DNA of 64,000 nucleotides from Urbifossiella limnaea (GTDB lineage: Bacteria; Planctomycetota; Planctomycetia; Gemmatales; Gemmataceae). The notes under the pieces were generated by a model. It was given only the letters and a program-made list of their open reading frames with translations. It was not told the origin of the DNA and did not search any database. The position numbers and the translations under genes were made by a program. Below are positions 61,580 to 64,000 of the stretch, piece after piece. Where the stretch lies: contig NZ_CP036273.1 of NCBI RefSeq assembly GCF_007747215.1, positions 62,001-126,000 of the forward strand, given 5' to 3'. The number at the start of each line of letters is the position of its first letter. Within the stretch, counting starts at the first letter, position 1.

Positions 61580-63883
61580 ATGCGCCGCCTCCTTGTCGCC
61601 GCCGCGTTCGCCGCCGCCGTCGGGTGCGGGAAGAAGCCCGAGCCGCCGCCCGCCGACGCCGGCGCGCCGGACGCCGCGGCCGCGCCCGAGGTGCCCGAGC
61701 GCGACCGGCTCCTCTCGCAGTTCAAGACGAAGCGCGGCGACCCGCAGCGCAAGGCCGGCGACGACCTGGCCGCGCTCGCCGAGTCCGACCCGGCCGTCAT
61801 CGACGCGGTCGTCGAACTGCTGCGCGACCGCACCACCAACGGCCCCGGCACCACCCACCCGCAGCGCGTCGGCAGCACCCGCGAGGCGGCGGCGATGCTC
61901 CTCGTGCGCTGCGGGCCGAAGGGCGAGGCGGCGCTGAAGGACCGCGGCCTCCGCGCCCTCGGCGAAGGGCTGGCCGACAAGGACGCCGCCGTCCGCGAGC
62001 ACACCGCGTACACGCTCGGCCTCCTCGGCAGCGCCGCCAAGCCGGTCGCGTCGTCGCTGCAGCGCCTCTGCTCCGACCCCGACGCCAAGGTCGCCGCCGT
62101 CGCGTTCGACGCCGTGGCCAGCGTCGGCGTCGCGGACATCACGGCGTTCGTGCCGCTGCTGACGAGCGAGAACGAGGCCACGAAGCGCCGCGCCGCCGAG
62201 ATCGTGGGGGTGCTCCCCGAGGTGCCCGGCGACGCCGTGCCGACGCTCGCCCGCGCCCTGGCCGACGCCGACCCGCTGGTCCGCGCCGCGGCCGCGTCCG
62301 GCATCACCGCCGCGAACGGCAAGGGCGTCACGGCCAAGACCGGCGAGGCGGTCGGCGCCGCCATCCGCGCCAGCTTCCCGACGAAGGCCGAGTCGGAGGT
62401 GGTGCGGCTGGACGCGCCAGAGTTCGCGCTGTGGCCGGCGCTGCGGAGCTGCGGCAAGCACGCGGCGAAGCCGGCCGCCGACCTGCTCGGCCACGGCAAC
62501 CCGCTCGTCCGCCAGCTCGCGGCGCGGGTGCTCGGCGACCTCGGCCCCGACGCGAAGGAGGCCGCCGAGCCGCTGCGGAAGGCGCTGGCCGACGACTTCG
62601 CCAACGTCGCGCTGGAGGCCGGCGGCGCCCTCGTCCGCATCGGCGAGAAGGCGGACGAAGTGGACGCCCTCGTCCGTGCCGCGCTGGCGTCGCTGAACCC
62701 GGGCGTGGCCGCGGAGGCGATCGGCGCCGTCGGCCGGATGGGGCCGGCCGGCGCGACGCACCACGCGGCCGTGCTCGGCAAGCTGGATTCGCCGCTGCCC
62801 GACGCCCGGTTCGCGGCGCTGGGGTTCGTCCGGACGCTGCCGCCGGCCGAGCGCGTGAAGCAGCTGCCGGCGATCGGCAAGGCGCTGGGCGACATGGAGC
62901 CGCTGGTCCGCGGCCGGGCGGCGGGGATTCTCGAAGACCTGGGGCCGGCCGCCGTCCCCGCCGCCGGCGCGGCCCGCGACGCCCTCTCCAAGGAGGAGGA
63001 GCCCGGCGTGCAGGAGCAGCTGGTGAACGCGCTGGCGGCGATGGGGCCGGGGGCGAAGGCGGCGGTGGGGGCGCTGCTGCCGCTGATCGCCGACCGCGCC
63101 GCCGGCACCGCCTTCCGCGAGAAGCTGATCGCCACCGCGGCGGCGCTCGACCCCGCATCCGCCGAGGTGGCCGGCGCCGTGAAGCATGCTGCCGCCTCGC
63201 CGGACGTGGGGGTCCGCTGTGCGGCGGCGCGGGCGCTCGGCACCCTCGACCCACTCCCGCCGGACGCGGCGGCGACGCTGGCGAAGATGGCGCGGACGGA
63301 CCAGGAGGTGGCGGGGCGAATCGCGGCGCTGCGCGGGCTGGTGGCCGCCGGGCCGCGGGCGAAGGCCGTGCGCGCGGACGTGCAGTCCGTCGCCGAGAAG
63401 GGGATGCCCGGCGCCGACGTGTGGGCGAAGGTGGCGCTCGCAGCGATCGACGGCGACGTGACGAAGGCGGCGCCGACGATCCGCGAGAACCTGTCGAGCC
63501 GCAACACGAACGCCCGCGCGGCGGCGGCCGCGGCGCTGCCGCTGGTCGGCCCGACGGCGGCGGACGTGCCGGCGCTGACGCGCGTCCTGCGCGACCCGTC
63601 GCCGGCGGGGAAGGCGGGCGCGGCGGCGGCGCTGGCGCGGCTCGGGCCGGCGGCGAGGGACGCGATCCCGAAGCTGGTGCCGCTGATTACCGACGCCGAG
63701 TCGGAGGTGCGGGTGGCGGCGGCGGACGCGGCGGCGGCGGTGGGGCTGCCCGCGGCGGCGCCGGCGGTGCCGCGGCTGCGGGACGCGCTGCGCGAGTTCC
63801 CGAACGACCCGCCGACGGTCGCCGCCGCGCGGCGGGCGCTGGCGCGCCTGGGGGCGGAGGTGGAAGCCCCGCGGGCGCGGTGA
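61580..63883 (+). CDS. HEAT-repeat lipoprotein
   Basis: 767 residues with lipobox AAAVGC (cysteine 16). After a short linker, about 15-17 HEAT-type repeats follow, e.g. [70 protein letters not shown] and RDPSPAGKAGAAAALARLGPAARDAI. Such repeats build curved surfaces for protein contacts. It is probably at the periplasmic face. Function unknown. Confidence 0.88.
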   Translation: MRRLLVAAAFAAAVGCGKKPEPPPADAGAPDAAAAPEVPERDRLLSQFKTKRGDPQRKAGDDLAALAESDPAVIDAVVELLRDRTTNGPGTTHPQRVGSTREAAAMLLVRCGPKGEAALKDRGLRALGEGLADKDAAVREHTAYTLGLLGSAAKPVASSLQRLCSDPDAKVAAVAFDAVASVGVADITAFVPLLTSENEATKRRAAEIVGVLPEVPGDAVPTLARALADADPLVRAAAASGITAANGKGVTAKTGEAVGAAIRASFPTKAESEVVRLDAPEFALWPALRSCGKHAAKPAADLLGHGNPLVRQLAARVLGDLGPDAKEAAEPLRKALADDFANVALEAGGALVRIGEKADEVDALVRAALASLNPGVAAEAIGAVGRMGPAGATHHAAVLGKLDSPLPDARFAALGFVRTLPPAERVKQLPAIGKALGDMEPLVRGRAAGILEDLGPAAVPAAGAARDALSKEEEPGVQEQLVNALAAMGPGAKAAVGALLPLIADRAAGTAFREKLIATAAALDPASAEVAGAVKHAAASPDVGVRCAAARALGTLDPLPPDAAATLAKMARTDQEVAGRIAALRGLVAAGPRAKAVRADVQSVAEKGMPGADVWAKVALAAIDGDVTKAAPTIRENLSSRNTNARAAAAAALPLVGPTAADVPALTRVLRDPSPAGKAGAAAALARLGPAARDAIPKLVPLITDAESEVRVAAADAAAAVGLPAAAPAVPRLRDALREFPNDPPTVAAARRALARLGAEVEAPRAR

Positions 63884-64000
63884 CGGCGGCGGGGCGCCGG
63901 CCCCGCCGGACGAAGCGCCGGAATCGATGGAAACGATGAGAGCCCGCGCTTTTCGCTTGCACCCGCGGCGCGGCTCGCGTAGCATTCACACACTCCCTTC
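63884..64000. other. right edge, possible promoter
   Basis: TTGCAC (63957-63962), 17 bp, TAGCAT (63980-63985) on the plus strand could serve a gene beyond the window; the match to consensus is only moderate. No coding frame is seen. Confidence 0.3.

Overview
The window looks like a chromosomal segment of a high-GC planctomycete, most likely family Gemmataceae. This is an inference from content. GC is very high throughout, and there are two Hanks-type kinase genes, a TIGR03067-like domain, FlgI-like and HEAT-repeat lipoproteins, a type II secretion/pseudopilin cluster with unusually large L and M subunits, and many small zinc-ribbon and membrane proteins. No rRNA, tRNA, CRISPR array or prophage was recognised.

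Layout. 1-4461: an M81 peptidase gene (cut by the window edge), then asd, truA and aroA. 4547-9099: a TerB-like protein, a pseudokinase, an MFS transporter and an M19 dipeptidase. 9100-10060 is gene-poor. 10061-13899: a TolC-like lipoprotein, an orphan antitoxin-like protein, an HNH protein and a TIGR03067 membrane protein that sits between two copies of the 3' end of smc. 13976-19670: smc and a FlgI-like/HEAT lipoprotein. 19952-31585: a type II secretion-like operon (E, F, G, H, I, J, K, L and M equivalents; no secretin or GspC seen), followed by a large receptor kinase. 34714-37621: clpX, a SHOCT protein and a frameshifted Rpn-type nuclease. 37856-43009: a consensus promoter driving dnaG and rpoD, then a zinc-ribbon coiled-coil protein and a DUF4177-like protein. 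43054-50550: a PQQ propeller protein, an ABC exporter, a DEDDh exonuclease, an XPB helicase with a small companion protein, and an ArsR regulator. 50554-61552: protoporphyrinogen oxidase, PstS, a DcuC-type carrier, an IS200-like transposase, a GlcD oxidase, an SDR, a YdjY protein and a DUF454 protein. 61580-63883: a HEAT lipoprotein.

The most striking feature is not a protein system. More than twenty long inverted repeats (stems about 15-51 bp, many perfect) occupy gene junctions, and they fall into several unrelated sequence families. Some families recur within the window up to 57 kb apart. Arms often begin at the stop codon of the upstream gene, sometimes end at the next start codon, and in two cases lie in frame inside protein-coding genes (a receptor kinase activation loop and a DcuC-type transporter loop). 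A single-domain IS200/RAYT-like transposase lies beside one copy of the largest family. This set of palindromic elements is the best candidate for an under-described system here.
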